Positions 21,123 to 32,595 of a DNA stretch of 64,000 nt are shown piece by piece; the stretch's first letter is position 1, and each line of letters opens with the position of its first letter. Origin of the DNA: Dermacentor variabilis. Lineage: Eukaryota; Arthropoda; Arachnida; Ixodida; Ixodidae. The stretch covers positions 259,047,115 through 259,111,114 of the forward strand of contig NC_134568.1 of assembly GCF_050947875.1 (NCBI RefSeq). Direction: 5' to 3'. Made by a program: the position numbers and the translations under genes. Below the pieces are notes generated by a model. It was given only the letters and a program-made list of their open reading frames with translations. It was not told the DNA's origin and did no database searches.

Positions 21123-22396
21123 TTACCAGGGTGGGCGTGGGATTTTCTAGCGCTCGGATTTTATTGTTAGCGGCTGCTAGCTGTTTTCTGAGCTCCTTTA
21201 TTTCTGCGGCTAGCCCTCTCACCGTTTCGTTGACTTCTTCTCCGCCAGGCTTTCTCCCCCAGTCTGCGCTGGCTGCAGGGCACTGCCGGGCCAATCGCTG
21301 TGTTTGTCCGTGCTGGACCCTGGTCAGCGATGTCGATCGGTTGGTCCCGCAGCCGTGGCTGGAGGAGCGACCGCGTGCTGCGGCCGTCCCTCTGCTGGAA
21401 GTCTGATCTCGGGAGCTCGAGGGGGCTTGCTGCCCCCGGATCGCATCTTGCTGTCGGTCTTGCGTCACCTTGGACCCTCGTATGCCTCGTACTGCGTCCC
21501 TGTAACCCGTGTTCTGCTGGCTGGACTGGGGTGCCGAAGTGATGCCAGCCGTGCGCTCCATGGTCACTGGCTTGTCGTGGACTGTGCTGTTGTTGCTTGT
21601 CGTTGCTGCTATGCTGTTGTACTTGGGAATAGTATTTAAACTTACAGTTCCTACCACCGGTGGGGTGGCCACCCTTACACACTATGCACCGAGCTATGCA
21701 TGTGAGCTTGGTGCCCCACTCCGGTGTGGCATGTGTCTCATCACCACATCTCTTGCATTTTGCCTTTCGTTCTTTGGGACACACGTCTGTTCGATGGCCT
21801 ACTTTAGGACAGTTAAAACAGGCTTCGACCCGGTCCCGGAAACGGCAAACGACGTACGTGGCTCCCCAGTACCTTACGTAGTCCGGGCGGACGGCCCCAG
21901 CAAATATCGCCACAATTTGTTTGGATTTCCCTAGTCGTCTGGCTCCGACGATGTGGGTGCCCTTATTTCTGGCTCGTAGTTCGTCAAAGATGGTTGCATC
22001 ATCTTCGTCAGAACACGCGTGGTACAGTATCCCTTTGGTAGAGTTCCCAGGCGCTGGATCGTAGGCAAAAACTTGTATTTCTTGCTGCCCGATTTTGATG
22101 ACTTGCAATCTGATGTATCCGTCGGCCCTATCCCGAGAAGGGCTGCTAATCAGCGCCGTATTGTTGGTAGGGTGCACCGGGAGCTGATCCTGGGTGACGA
22201 CTTCGGTGGGATTCACTTGCGTCGCGGCGCAGACTGCTTTAAATAGTTCTGTCGCTTCGTAGCTCAGCAGACTGACTGCTGTTTGCGGTCGGAGGATGAT
22301 TTTATAATCTTCGTCCAGCTCCCACTGTGATACTCGTCTTCGGTAATCTTCTCGCCCTCTACGACCACTTCCATGATTGAGGGCTGCGTGGTTCAA
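21123..22396 (-). pseudogene. LINE ORF1, N-terminal part with zinc knuckles
   Basis: A minus-strand frame of about 409 codons from 22396. It begins with a basic segment, then DYKIILRPQTAVSLLSYE, a conserved opening of LINE ORF1 proteins. It then has three zinc-knuckle-type motifs: CFNCPKVGHRTDVC (residues 193-206), an irregular second (CKRCGDETH...C, about 214-233) and CIVCKGGHPTGGRNC (237-251). A Gln/Ser-rich tail follows and shifts frame. The true ATG may be the one at about 22374 in another frame, implying an early frameshift. The rest of the protein is cut off by the LTR element at 21118. Confidence 0.65.
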
Positions 22397-22699
22397 CGGA
22401 CCGCGCGATGGACTTCTGCCACGCCGGCGCTAGGGTTCGTGCCGGAGCTGAAGGGCGACTCCGACCACGCTGGCGTTAAGGCTAACGCAGCGGGTCGGCG
22501 CGGCAAGGCTTTTTTCGAGCCACAGAGGCGAGATTAGAGTCCGACTTGCTTTTAGTTGATATCTGTCGATGTGAGTCGATCTTCCACTGCGTCCTTTGTA
22601 AAATTCCGTCGTGTGAATCCATCATAATCGAATTTGCTAAACCTGGAGAGACTATCAATCATTTCCGATATTGTGAAACGTCGGATCGGCTGCGTGTCG

Positions 22700-23045
22700 C
22701 AATCAAGAACAGACGACGTGGAAAATTAAGTAATGGGGCCATCTCGCTCCACGACAATATAACGACAATGCCCGTCCCCACGTCGCTGATGTGGTTAACA
22801 CAAAACTGGCAGAGTTCAAGTGGGAAACGCTGCAATATCCGCCATACAGCCCAGACCTGTCGCCTTGCGACTTCCACATTTCGGGGCAATTAAAAAAAAC
22901 AGCTCAAGGAAACCAGGTTCGTGTCGATGAAAAGAGTCAGTTACAGACTTTTTGAAGCAGCAACCCAAGGAGTTTTATGAGACAGAAATCATGCGACTCG
23001 TTAGGCAGTAGAACAAATGCCTAAATCCTCATGGAGACTACTTAT
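22700..23045 (+). pseudogene. mariner transposase C-terminal relic
   Basis: Plus-strand fragments read LHDN (near 22756), then an 11-bp partial repeat, then KLAEFKWETLQYPPYSPDLS and CDFHISGQLKK (about 22805-22895). After a frame change come LKQQPKEFYETEIMRLV and NKCLNPHGDYL. The HDN and SPDLSP blocks carry the second and third acidic catalytic residues of mariner transposases. The N-terminal DNA-binding region is missing, and frameshifts and a stop occur, so it is inactive. I could not identify its terminal repeats. Confidence 0.75.
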
Positions 23046-25185
23046 AAAGTACCCCGTTTGTCTTACATTAGCATTGGCTCACTTTCTTTTGACTCGCCTT
23101 GCATATTTTGCAGAACTCCCGCTTTTTATGTGTGCTCATGTTGCAAATATAATTTCGGCGCCATTACTCACAATACATGACCTGTGACAGCTGCTTCGGC
23201 GCAATACACTGGAATAAAGGACAGCGTCATTGAGATTTTTCCCTGGCCGTTGCATATGTTCAAAATGTATGCAATGTTCTTGAATGACAAAGTTGCATTA
23301 AAATATGTGTCCTCAATTTGTTCATTTCACAGCCTTAACATTTTTATATGAGTGGCATGCACTGCTTTGCTCGTTTCGAACTGATATAGTTGCAAAGTTC
23401 GTGTGATATTTTCTTTACTTATTAAGTAGACAAAAAACATGGAAGCATTGATATCAGTTATTTCGGGCACAATTTTTGGGACATACGAGTATATGTTTTT
23501 ATGAAAAAATACATATTTTACTTGTCTTGACAATGCGTAACGTTCAGGAATTCGCTTGCAGCATATTTGGCAATGGCAATGCAGTTATTATTCATATATT
23601 TGATCCTTCTACAAATTCTATAAGGAGGTGGCCAAGCGGCAAAGTGAGCTTCCCCCCTAAAGAAATTTCTGGCTGTGCCACTGATTACAAGGGTAGCAAG
23701 CAGTGGCCAACATGGGAGCCAGCCAACATCAAGCAAGGCACGTCGTCGTCATCATATCAGCAGTGGCCGCTTATGGGTGCGTCTCACTAAATTCAAGGGT
23801 CCACATCATCGTCTTAGAACAGCACGTAGCATGACCCCCAGCGGCAGAAGCGCCAGCCCGGCGCCACTAGGGACCCTACAGCAGAGGAAGGGTGGTAATG
23901 CTCGAGTCTTCAAACGTGGATGACGTCTCTGGGCAACGGAACGGAAGATGTAGTGCGACTAGCGAACGCAATATTTTTTGAAAGAACTGTACTCTGATCA
24001 AATTCACAAAAGTTTGTATCCTTTACAAGTGTTTATCATTGGTATGTTGCCCTTGCTGTCACAATTGCCCAACGGCCGTTTTTTCGCATTGCACTAGAAA
24101 AGGAAATCACACCCATAAGGGGGTTTTTGTGTCTATAACTGACGCCCTTACACCCCTCCAAAATGGGTGTATTGCATGGAAGAGCACCCTTGTCGAGTTT
24201 GAGAGTGAAATTAGTATTGCACCCTTAGTTATGCCAGGAACAGTTATGCCAGGAACAAAATTCAATATGAGGGTCGATCGTTACACATACCTCAGATATG
24301 GCTGACTTCTCTGCCTCTCCTGTATATAAACTATACCCTCTGACTGATATTTACTAAACGAACGAAACCAACAGCAAAAATACCTTGCGATAAAACTTTT
24401 CATATTGGCGTGACCAACATGCATGCATGTACCGGAATTCTTCAGAATAATCAACAATTTATAAGTCGGTAACAATGGTAATGGCACACAAGACGGCACA
24501 TAACAAACGACAGGCATAGATGAGAAATGGCACAAGTTCCATTCCACTAGACATCGTACGCAATTTGAGGGTACCGATCGCGATGGTGGACGCCGTCATA
24601 TGTGGACATTTTCGAGATCCGTTTTGCACGCTTTTGTGTGATAGTGTCACTATAGTGATGCAACATATTGTCAATTCAGCATCTCGACACAGAACTTGGC
24701 AGAGATAACTTCGTAACGCCGTCATCAGTGACACGGCATTACCAAAATGAAAACACATCTACACCCTGTTACGGCTCGCCTGTGTAAACAAACATGCAGT
24801 GGTGGTGGTTGTATAGACGTCTTTATTAAAAAAAATGACAAGACTCCAGGCGCTCTTGTGCACTTGTATGGCGGTGCCAGCGCTCTAGAATGCGGCAGTG
24901 CCAGTGCGGCCAGGTCAAGCATATTGAATTCCGTGTTCCCTTCCTGACATCTTGCCTGCGATTGCTTGCACGAAACACTATGCTTGCCCGAAATTGTGTG
25001 TGGTGGCTGTCGCCGTGTTAGAGCACGCGTGTCACCGTGCTCTTTTGTGGATACAGAAGGATTAGCAACATTGACGAGTACTTCAAACGAAGCAGTTCGG
25101 TTTGCGGTGCACACTTCGAAAATGTACATGACACAAATGAAACTAGTGGAATACAATGTGTGCTTAGACGTGAGCACACCGTTTT
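23046..25185. other. No gene recognised
   Basis: Open frames are short and unsupported. A block at about 24040-24250 with CACCCATAAGGGGGTTTTTG and similar CACCCTT motifs looks like a degenerate subrepeat-rich element, but I found no partner copy or terminal repeats. The remainder is AT-rich with no signal I recognise. Confidence 0.5.
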
Positions 25186-25397
25186 ACAGCGAAGCTGTTA
25201 AGGGCTACTATCCCCACTATCGTGTCCGCGTGCAGAAAAAAAAATCCAGGAGATAGTGCAATGCCGGGCCAACTCGCGGCGGAGGTGAAGCATACTCCCC
25301 ATACGTGGGCCGATACCGCGGGAAGATCGTGAAATGCCGGACCGACCCGCAGTGGAGGTGCAGTTCGCCATTAAGGGGCCCACATAGCTTCGCTGGT
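25186..25397. mobile_element. Short MITE with AGCGAAGCT termini
   Basis: The left end, ACAGCGAAGCTGTTAAGGG, is matched at the right by the inverted ACCAGCGAAGCTATGTGGG. GC-rich internal sequence contains two similar segments (GATAGTGCAATGCCGGGCCAAC and GATCGTGAAATGCCGGACCGAC). No target duplication is clear. The same terminal motif occurs alone at about 44573-44586. Confidence 0.55.
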
Positions 25398-25898
25398 CAT
25401 CCTCATACACAGAGTGGAAAGACACCGAGTTTTCTTGCTAGGCATTACGGTTATTATCGTAACACCTGTTTTAGAGTGCTTGCATTTTAAAAAGCTACGT
25501 TTTATCGCTAGCTTGGCGTGTCCTCTTGACCCATGCACAGCACGCATGTTAGCTAGCACGCAGGGAGATGTGTGCGCGCTGCAGTTTGGCGGCCCGGCCC
25601 AGGCTTTATGCTAACAGAAAGCGGGCCAGCCCGGCCCAAATTCAAGACACTTCTCTTTCGCAAGTGCTCTTTGGCGTCGGGCGGCAGCCGTCGCTAATAA
25701 TGTGTGTGTGCACGCATGTGTTAAAAAGGTGTCCTGTTTAAGAAAAGAAAAGTGTTTTAGGTTAGGTTGTGTGTTAGATCATACAGGATTTTGAAATGTC
25801 ATTTGGCTTGTGGCAGAAAGTGTAATTGTAGTCATTTAGCTGGATTACGCGAAGCGGTGTATATTACTCGCACAAGAAATTGAAATGGAAATGCATAT
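25398..25898. other. No gene recognised
   Basis: Between the MITE and family A copy 3. Contains a GGCCCGGCCC-like patch (about 25595-25640) but no recognisable element. Confidence 0.5.
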
Positions 25899-26270
25899 AA
25901 AAGTCACTAGTTTGCTATAAAGGCGAAGCATCGATTGCGATAGCAGATAGCCATATGGAGTAAGGATAGCACTTTTATCGGCCGTATGAACTTGTAAACA
26001 TTCGCTTGCTAACTAAATTAACAAGCTTGGTGTCAGCACTCACAGCAAACATGAACACATCACACTCGATGACCGCAGACACTGGCTGTCGAAACGTTGG
26101 CATGAGCAAGTGCAGCAGCAGCAGCAGCGAGCAAAGTGACCTTCATGCTGTCTATCGCTTCAATGCAAATGGAGCGCCGAGAACACACAGCACGCACAAA
26201 GCTACGAGCTGTCGACACACCTAGACAGACTCTGCCCCCCAACGCAGATCGCTCTCAATATACGGCCATA
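25899..26270 (+). repeat. Family A copy 3
   Basis: Shares AAAGGCGAAGCATCGATTGC, the ATTCGCTTGCTAACTAAATT block and CATCACACTCGATGACCGCA with copies 1 and 2, in the same order and spacing. A CAG trinucleotide run lies at about 26112-26130. It is uninterrupted and gives the reference for the split copy 2. Confidence 0.75.
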
Positions 26271-27468
26271 GAGAAAGACATTCAACAATAGTGGACATTC
26301 CAATAGAGCCCAGCGGCCGAATTGACTGTAGCGCACCAAGCCACCGGCATTAATACCTGAACCACACTACCGGTTTGAGCGCTAGCTGGCACGCTTTACG
26401 CTGGCTGCGATTGGCACAAAATTTGTGTGTGTGTGTGTGTTTTCCTTCTACGGATCAACTGTGCACGGTCTTTGTGTGGAATCGTATTATTATTAGTAAA
26501 AATGATTACGAACGATCTTTAAAGCCTCCATCGAATATGTTCCACATGCAATTCCATAAAGTAGACGCAGGACACCTTGTGAAATGAGGAAATGTTTATT
26601 TTGTTCTATATAAATACAAGTTCTGGAATTTTCTGCATTCATCCAACGTTGTGGCACCAGATAAGCAGCAATAGTTCCCGTACAAAGCTCCACAGGATGG
26701 CATCCGCTGAAAAAAGTAAATTGCAACCATGTATCATTTTGGAGAGCCAAAATTGCAATATGTGCCATAAGGACATTAGTTAAAAACTGAATTATTGAAT
26801 TTTTGTTCAATAGTCGATTATGCAAGTAATGTCCGAGTAGACCAGCTCATGGACTAGAATTGTGCTACCTGCCACAGGCAATTAAAAAAAATTTGAAAGT
26901 GTTCGCTGTATAACACTTTGTACAATGCTACACATGTGCGTGAGAAATAAAATGAACTAGGCACTACTATGGGATACAGATCAGTTAACTCGAAAAGAAA
27001 TTATAAAAATTATTAGAAGGTCAAACCAAACCAGTGCACCATCTATCGCGGATAAATCAAAGAAGTTTTTAGGCATGTAGGGCCCTCTGGGCTGTACTTG
27101 TTGGTGATAAGGTAGCCTCGCCGACTATAGGATTATCTGACTGAGCTAAGTCGAATGCTCGGTTGCCATAGTTGGAAGTTTGAATCCTTCTATAATTTCT
27201 TTTTTTTTTAATCTGACAATGGTGAGCTTGAATTTCACCTCCTCCAGTGCACATCTGCAGGCTTGGAGTGACGCCTGATACTGGCAAAAGATGCCGAGAG
27301 TGAGTGGGGCTATACTAATCCAAGTACAACCAAATTTGGAAGGCCCACTAAGCTTGAACAATGATGCCCCCTCACCAGAACAGGAATTGGTCTCCCTGTT
27401 GCACACAATCAAGAGAGAAATTCACAAAGATGGAGGCTTGAAGTAATTAACTGTGGTCGAACTAGAAT
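26271..27468. other. No gene; one tRNA-like B box
   Basis: No coding signal. A segment at about 27140-27200 with GGAAGTTTGAATCC resembles a tRNA-like B box, suggesting a decayed SINE or tRNA-like sequence, but I cannot fold it into a full tRNA. Confidence 0.4.
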
Positions 27469-27554
27469 GTCACTGGAGCCAATTAATGTTTCAACAAGGG
27501 AATTTGTCTTCATCAGGCCAAGTACCCTTGTCGATATATGTTGGCTCCAGTGAC
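27469..27554 (-). ncRNA. Hammerhead-ribozyme-like motif, decayed
   Basis: On the minus strand the order is: 14-base arm GTCACTGGAGCCAA, ATC at the expected cleavage position (after 27533), a stem I hairpin around CAAGGGTACTTG, the core CTGATGA (27516-27510), a stem II GACAA/TTGTT, the core GAAA (27492-27489), and the complementary arm TTGGCTCCAGTGAC. This is the topology of a hammerhead with an open stem III. The inner part of stem III no longer pairs, so self-cleavage is doubtful. Such motifs are known in Penelope-like elements and retrozymes; no Penelope coding sequence is nearby. Confidence 0.5.
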
Positions 27555-27609
27555 AAGTATGCTGGCAGAGGTGGCCTGCTTATTAATCCGATGAGTAACA
27601 CTATAAGGT

Positions 27610-27633
27610 TTTCTCTCTCTCTCTCTCTCTCTC
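27610..27633 (+). repeat. TC dinucleotide microsatellite
   Basis: An uninterrupted run of TC repeats, about 55 bp to the right of the hammerhead-like motif. Confidence 0.9.
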
Positions 27634-27659
27634 CAGCTACATTCTTTTGTGCTTGACCA

Positions 27660-28835
27660 CAGTTATTCATTTAACACACACATGAATACAATACAGTGGC
27701 CAGTGTGAGGTAATGTTTCAGTATGAAGTTACAGCTATTAGTTGTGCCTTTCATACATGAACTCTACTGGCAGCAGCTCTAAATTCCAAACCGTATGTGC
27801 AAGAACCATTAGCTTTAAAAAACAAAATACTAGTGTGTTCAGATGCCATAACCAAGAGCCAGTTTTTTTTTCTTTTTTTGCGTATGGTAAAAAGGTTTTG
27901 TTTGAGCTAAATGCTTCATGATAACCAACGTACAGCCCAAATTTACAAACAGAAATGAGGCAGCATGACACATTTGAGTGACAGGAAATATATAAGAAAG
28001 GCCCACACAAATTTTCTCACGTAAACCTAACTGCCAACCTAAGAAGCAATTATACATGCTTACAGTCCGACAGTATGCATGGGTGCAGACAAGTACCCCC
28101 ACCTCCCATTAAGAAAATAAATAAATGATAATGGTAGTAATGAAAAAAAAACAAGCAATGCAGCAACATTGGTAAAAGAACATACATATATAAACACACT
28201 CAAAAAAGGTGCGCATAAAATCTCAAGGTTAAAAAGAAAGAACACAAACAAAAGAAAGAAAAGAGAAAATACATGTGCGGTCATAACCACAACCAAAACA
28301 GGGGTGCTTGTCAGTCTGATAGCACAGGCCGTTGTTTTGATCAAAAGTGACAATGCTTGTCAAAGGTATTGCTCCTGTAAAACTCTCGCTCGGGCTAGTT
28401 GGTTATGCTTGAATTAGTAAAGGCAAGGCGCATTTAAAAGTCATCACAGCATCTATAAAATGCTAAAAAAAATATTCAAGCCCTGCGCAATGTGCATGGT
28501 TTGGTTAGTCAGTGCTGAAACCAACACAAACCTAAGCGCCTCAAAATTCCCAACTACAAGCTCATGCAGGTTAACCAACTCTACACTTCATAGCCATTCA
28601 GCCATTGAAGTGGCCTCAGGTTTCGAGCAGGATATGTAACTTGTTGATTCATGTCTGTGCCTTCCTGGGGATCCCATCGCCCAGTGGTTCAAGAACTCGA
28701 ATGCAAAGGCAAAGGTTGGTTCTTCAAGTAGTGAAATACATGATAAACTCTAGCATTTGGGAAGCTATCTGCTTCATGAATGAGCATTTTGCGCTTTTCA
28801 ATGCAGATGTTGAAGCTCTTTCTTTCAGGAAATAG
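27660..28835. other. No gene recognised
   Basis: Low-complexity A-rich stretches (28080-28270) produce long lysine- or phenylalanine-rich frames that look compositional. I see no element boundaries. Confidence 0.5.
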
Positions 28836-28839
28836 CTGC

Positions 28840-29404
28840 TGTTGCGATTGGGTGCTCAAAGATGTGGGAAAGTACTTTGCTCATGGAGGAGTAAGGGAAC
28901 GTGGGGCTGGGCCTGATATCCAGGCCGTTTTATAAACAAGATTATATTTACATATTTACAAGAAAGTTCAAAGTAGTACAGAAAAAGTTCATGAAGAAGT
29001 TGTAGCAGCCGATCACTCCTGCAGTCCGTTGCTCTTTTTATACCCTGTGTGGTCACCTCCCCCAATCTGGCGTCAGGAGACCGATGACATCAGGTCCCAC
29101 CAATCCGGAGGTCTGTTGCCTTTCCCTCTAAAGGGAGCTTTGTTGGAAACACACCCACATCACTGGGCACAAACGGGAAGGGAGATTGTACACTGACCCC
29201 GGCGTGGACGTTCCAATTTGGGCGGCTGACAGGTGAAGGACCATATCCTTGCTAATTGCCCAAACCTCTCCTGACCGAGGTACTCCCGTGCTGGCCATAA
29301 ATCATCCGTTTTGAGAACCATTTTGATGAGGCTGTTGGCCCGTTCCCCATAATCGCGCTAGCCGTGACCGAAGGTTGTCGCAGGGTCAACGGCCGATCAC
29401 AACA
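28840..29404. mobile_element. Solo LTR
   Basis: Starts TGTTGCGATTGGG and ends GATCACAACA, so the ends form the inverted repeat TGTTG/CAACA. CTGC flanks both sides (28836-28839 and 29405-29408), a 4-bp duplication. A diverged relative lies at 59981-60553, sharing CATGGAGGAGT(A/G)AGGGAA, CCAATCCGGAGGT and ACCCCG...CGGCGTGGAC blocks in the same order. No internal coding region adjoins it, so it arose by LTR-LTR recombination. Orientation was not determined. Confidence 0.85.
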
Positions 29405-29408
29405 CTGC

Positions 29409-31729
29409 TGTAAAAGCTGAAAGTGCACAGTGCCATAGAGAGAATGAGGAATTGCAGAAAGATTTCAAAGACAAGCTAGGAAGGAGGCTATGTAGTTAAA
29501 GCAACACAGCAGAACCGTTAACACTGAGGTTCTGGGCCTTGGGGTTAACATTTCTAAGATTTCCATGTCTATAGGTACTAATGTTACAGCTAATGACATA
29601 ACCATCACATATCATGAACCATAAAGGGATAAAAGCAAACACAATCTGTCGCGTAAACACATAATTGATGTGCGAGCAGATGTGAACAGCATGAATCATG
29701 ATATTTTGGTGCGGTGACTGACAAGTAGCGCTAGCCAGTATGACTATTGATCGCCACGAGTCAATCCTTAGCTGCCAGCTGCAATTGATCAACGTGGCCT
29801 CTGTCAATCGCCAGTGTCAATGTGGCCTTTCACACAATATGCTACATTGGAATCTTGTGGCTGCCTCAATTATTTTGAAAATTAAGTTATCAGGTTTAAC
29901 ATCCTGAAACTTCACAGTGGGTTGCGAAAGATTCAGTAGTGGAGGTCTCCAGAATCAGCGAAGCATTCAGATTTCAAGCACCAGAAAACTATCAGAACCA
30001 CCATGTAGGCACCACTTTGACCTGCATGACTCGCACCTAATATGGCATCCCCATCATGTTAAAATGCATTTCACTAAATTAGATGGCAGCTGTGTTGGCT
30101 ATGGAAAGTGGACAAAACAGTTCTTGTGTCCTGCTAGGGACCAGGAGCCAGAACTGGTTTTTAATAACGGATGAGTCAACAGTTAGTCCCTCCATGCCTT
30201 GGAACAGAGTGCCTGAACATCTATGCCCTTGGCAGTGTTGAAAGCCCGAAGACATGACACCAATGCAAAGACCAAGTCACCTGGTAAAGCAGACTCCAAA
30301 AAGCTCATAATACTCGCGAGATTCTTAATTCGGAAAATGTGCCACATATTGGGATCCGAGGCAACTTGTTTTTGGAGCCTAGTGTTGTTAGTTTAGTTAT
30401 ACTTCAAAGTGTTTCAGACCATATTGCGGTTGACAGGTGGTATTCAGGTGGAGCAATTGCTGGCAACTTTTGCAAGACTAGGCCCACCTGCAGCAAGCAA
30501 CACCCCTCTCCTCCTCCTCCTTCTCTTGATGTGTCTCTCAGCATAAATGCTAACATTCTCAATATGTATGCTGAATCTGTTTGTCACAGATGTGCCTCTT
30601 ACTGTACTGTCACCCCAATAAACAAGCATTATGTCATCGTTACGTACCTCTGCACTTGTGCAGTAGCAGGAAGAGCTAAGCACTCAAGCGAAGCTTTGTA
30701 GGGTGATATTTGACTGGATTGTGCAAAGAAAATTAGCTAATTAGTCTTATGTCAAAGCAGATACAAGCACAAGTACACAAAAGGAGTGCCTATAATTTAT
30801 CTCAGGTTCACATAAATAACAGGATCTCAGGAACAGTGATTTTCAGCTAATTTTAATATAAAAAAATACTTTGAGATTTCTGCACTAAGTATACCAAAAA
30901 CACTGCCATCAGCTATAAGCGTTTGAATCCCAATGTGTTATGTAGGCCAGCTGGCTGGCGAAACATCACAAATGAATTTTCCTGAGTGCGAAGCAGATAT
31001 AGAGACAACCAACATTCCTCTTCCTAAGAAACACCTATTGAAGCAATGGCTCCTAAGCCTGTGCCACTATATCCAAATAATCAAGAAACAGTAACGAAGA
31101 AAAATGCAACGAAAAGATTACATCAAACTAGCTCAGAGCATCGAAAATTGACCGACACTGCCAGGCCTGCCTGCTGAAAAATGTCCTGCAGCAAGGTTCA
31201 ATCAGCACAAATGACATGCAAGGAAGTGATGTCAAGGTTCAGATGCTGAGTTCAGGTTTTCTGCAGGACCTTGGTGATGGAGCTTTCATAAACGCCATTC
31301 TGACTCTGCCATTCTTCTGACTACTACTATGGTTTCCTGGAAAATGGCTTACCCTGGCACTCAAGAGGTCCGGACAACACCATTGTAGCACAGTTTCAAG
31401 CTGTATGCTGTCTGACATTAACAATTCAGGCCACCTGACAGTGAACATGTTCAAGAAATGTGGAAAAAAGCTGGAGGCAGAAGCTGTTCTTTTCATCAAG
31501 TATTTAACTGAGCTTTCTACTTTGCGCAGCTTGTGTGTGTGGTTATGTCCTCGTCATATCTAAATTTGTACTGGGTGAACACTGTACTTCCGAGAGAGAA
31601 GTCAGACGAACAAGACACAGTGGCGTGATAAGGCAAGTGGACAGCACAATGGTTTAAAGCATGCTTTAACGCTAAATAATAAGTCGTAAGTTAGGTACAT
31701 TGCCAAAAAGCAGGAAAGGCAACAAGTAT
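29409..31729. other. No gene recognised
   Basis: Open frames here (for example around 29917-30174 and 30339-30701) have no domain, and no splice-supported exon chain is visible. A poly-CT/CTCC tract sits near 30500-30530. This could be intergenic DNA or the intron of an unseen gene. Confidence 0.45.
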
Positions 31730-32595
31730 TGTCACAAAGTGCGTGCCCGCGCCTCTCTCAAGATGGTCGCCGTTGCCGCCGCAGCCGCAACGCCGCTTGC
31801 ACGGCGATGGGGAAGAGGGCTCCCCATTGTTCCTGAGCCCGCCGGACCGATTGGTCACGCGGGTCGCCGGAGCGTGACGAGGGACGAGGCGGCTCGGCGA
31901 GCGGGCAGAGCGGTTTGGAAGACGGAGCAGCGTGGTCGTGCACCGGGAGACAGCTGAAGATATGGTCGGCAGGCTGAAATCTCCAGGTTCGGAGTCTTCA
32001 CCGGTCGAGCGACAGACGGTGCAAGTCTGTCAAGATCTTCGGCAGCTAGGTACCAGCAGCCCAACGCTCTTCAGATCAGGATCTCGGCAAGCACGCCACA
32101 GATAAGCCTCGTGTTCCAGCCCACTCTCAGAACTTTCCGCCGGACTCTTTTTTTTAAAATCGCTTTTCATCTTTCATTTAATTATTCATCGCGTGTTAAT
32201 TCTTGTATGTTCTGTTAGTTTAGTGTTTGCCGCGTTTATCGTCGCTGTTTTTTTTTTTTGTTATTTCGCGAGTGTTAGGAGTTCCCACCATTCCCACGTG
32301 GTGGGCTTTGTGTCGCGCGTCGCGTCAGAGTTGGTGTTGTGTGTGACCCACACGCCTCCCACAAAGCTAGGACCAACTGCTTGTAGTTTGTATGTTCTTT
32401 TTTTCCAGTATGTCTCGCGCGTGATTTTACTTTATTAAATTGAATGTATATTTGTACGTCACCTCCCGTCTCATGCCTCTAGTTCACGGTCGATCAGGCG
32501 TGGACCTTATCACCGGTCTGCAGTCGAACCATCAATAAATGCACGCGGGGTGGGTTTGTTGTCGCCCCATCCCCTCCGACTCGGAGAGTGTGACT
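31730..32595 (+). repeat. GC-rich LTR-like or promoter-like block
   Basis: The block begins TGTCACAAAGTGCGTGCC and ends near GAGAGTGTGAC, with a GC-rich first half and a T-rich second half holding poly-A signals such as CAATAAATG (about 32532). That is the make-up of an LTR, but I found no target duplication or second copy. An alternative is a CpG-rich promoter, since CAAGATGGTCGCC (31759) resembles an initiator of the YY1 kind. The open frame there is alanine/arginine-rich and unsupported. Confidence 0.35.

Larger units (their letters stand above)
10507..22540 (-). mobile_element. LINE with RNase H (I/R1/LOA-like), nested
   Basis: A minus-strand non-LTR element in four pieces: 5' region and ORF1 start (22540-21119), ORF1 end and endonuclease (16981-15777), early RT (15634-14988), and late RT plus RNase H and 3' tail (12207-10507). 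The gaps are filled by an LTR element, a 142-bp foldback and a Gypsy fragment. Its 3' end reads AATAAAGTTGTTTCCTCCTCC on the minus strand. Gene order is ORF1 with CCHC knuckles, then endonuclease, RT and RNase H. The exact clade needs phylogeny; the 5' edge near 22540 is approximate. Confidence 0.75.

Noticed and set aside
28000..28360. Long Phe/Leu-rich minus-strand frames resembling membrane proteins
   Set aside because: They arise from A-rich low-complexity DNA read in reverse; no conservation signal.
31759..31957. Protein-coding first exon starting MVAVAAAAATPLARR
   Set aside because: Alanine-rich low-complexity frame inside an LTR-like block; no downstream exon continues it.
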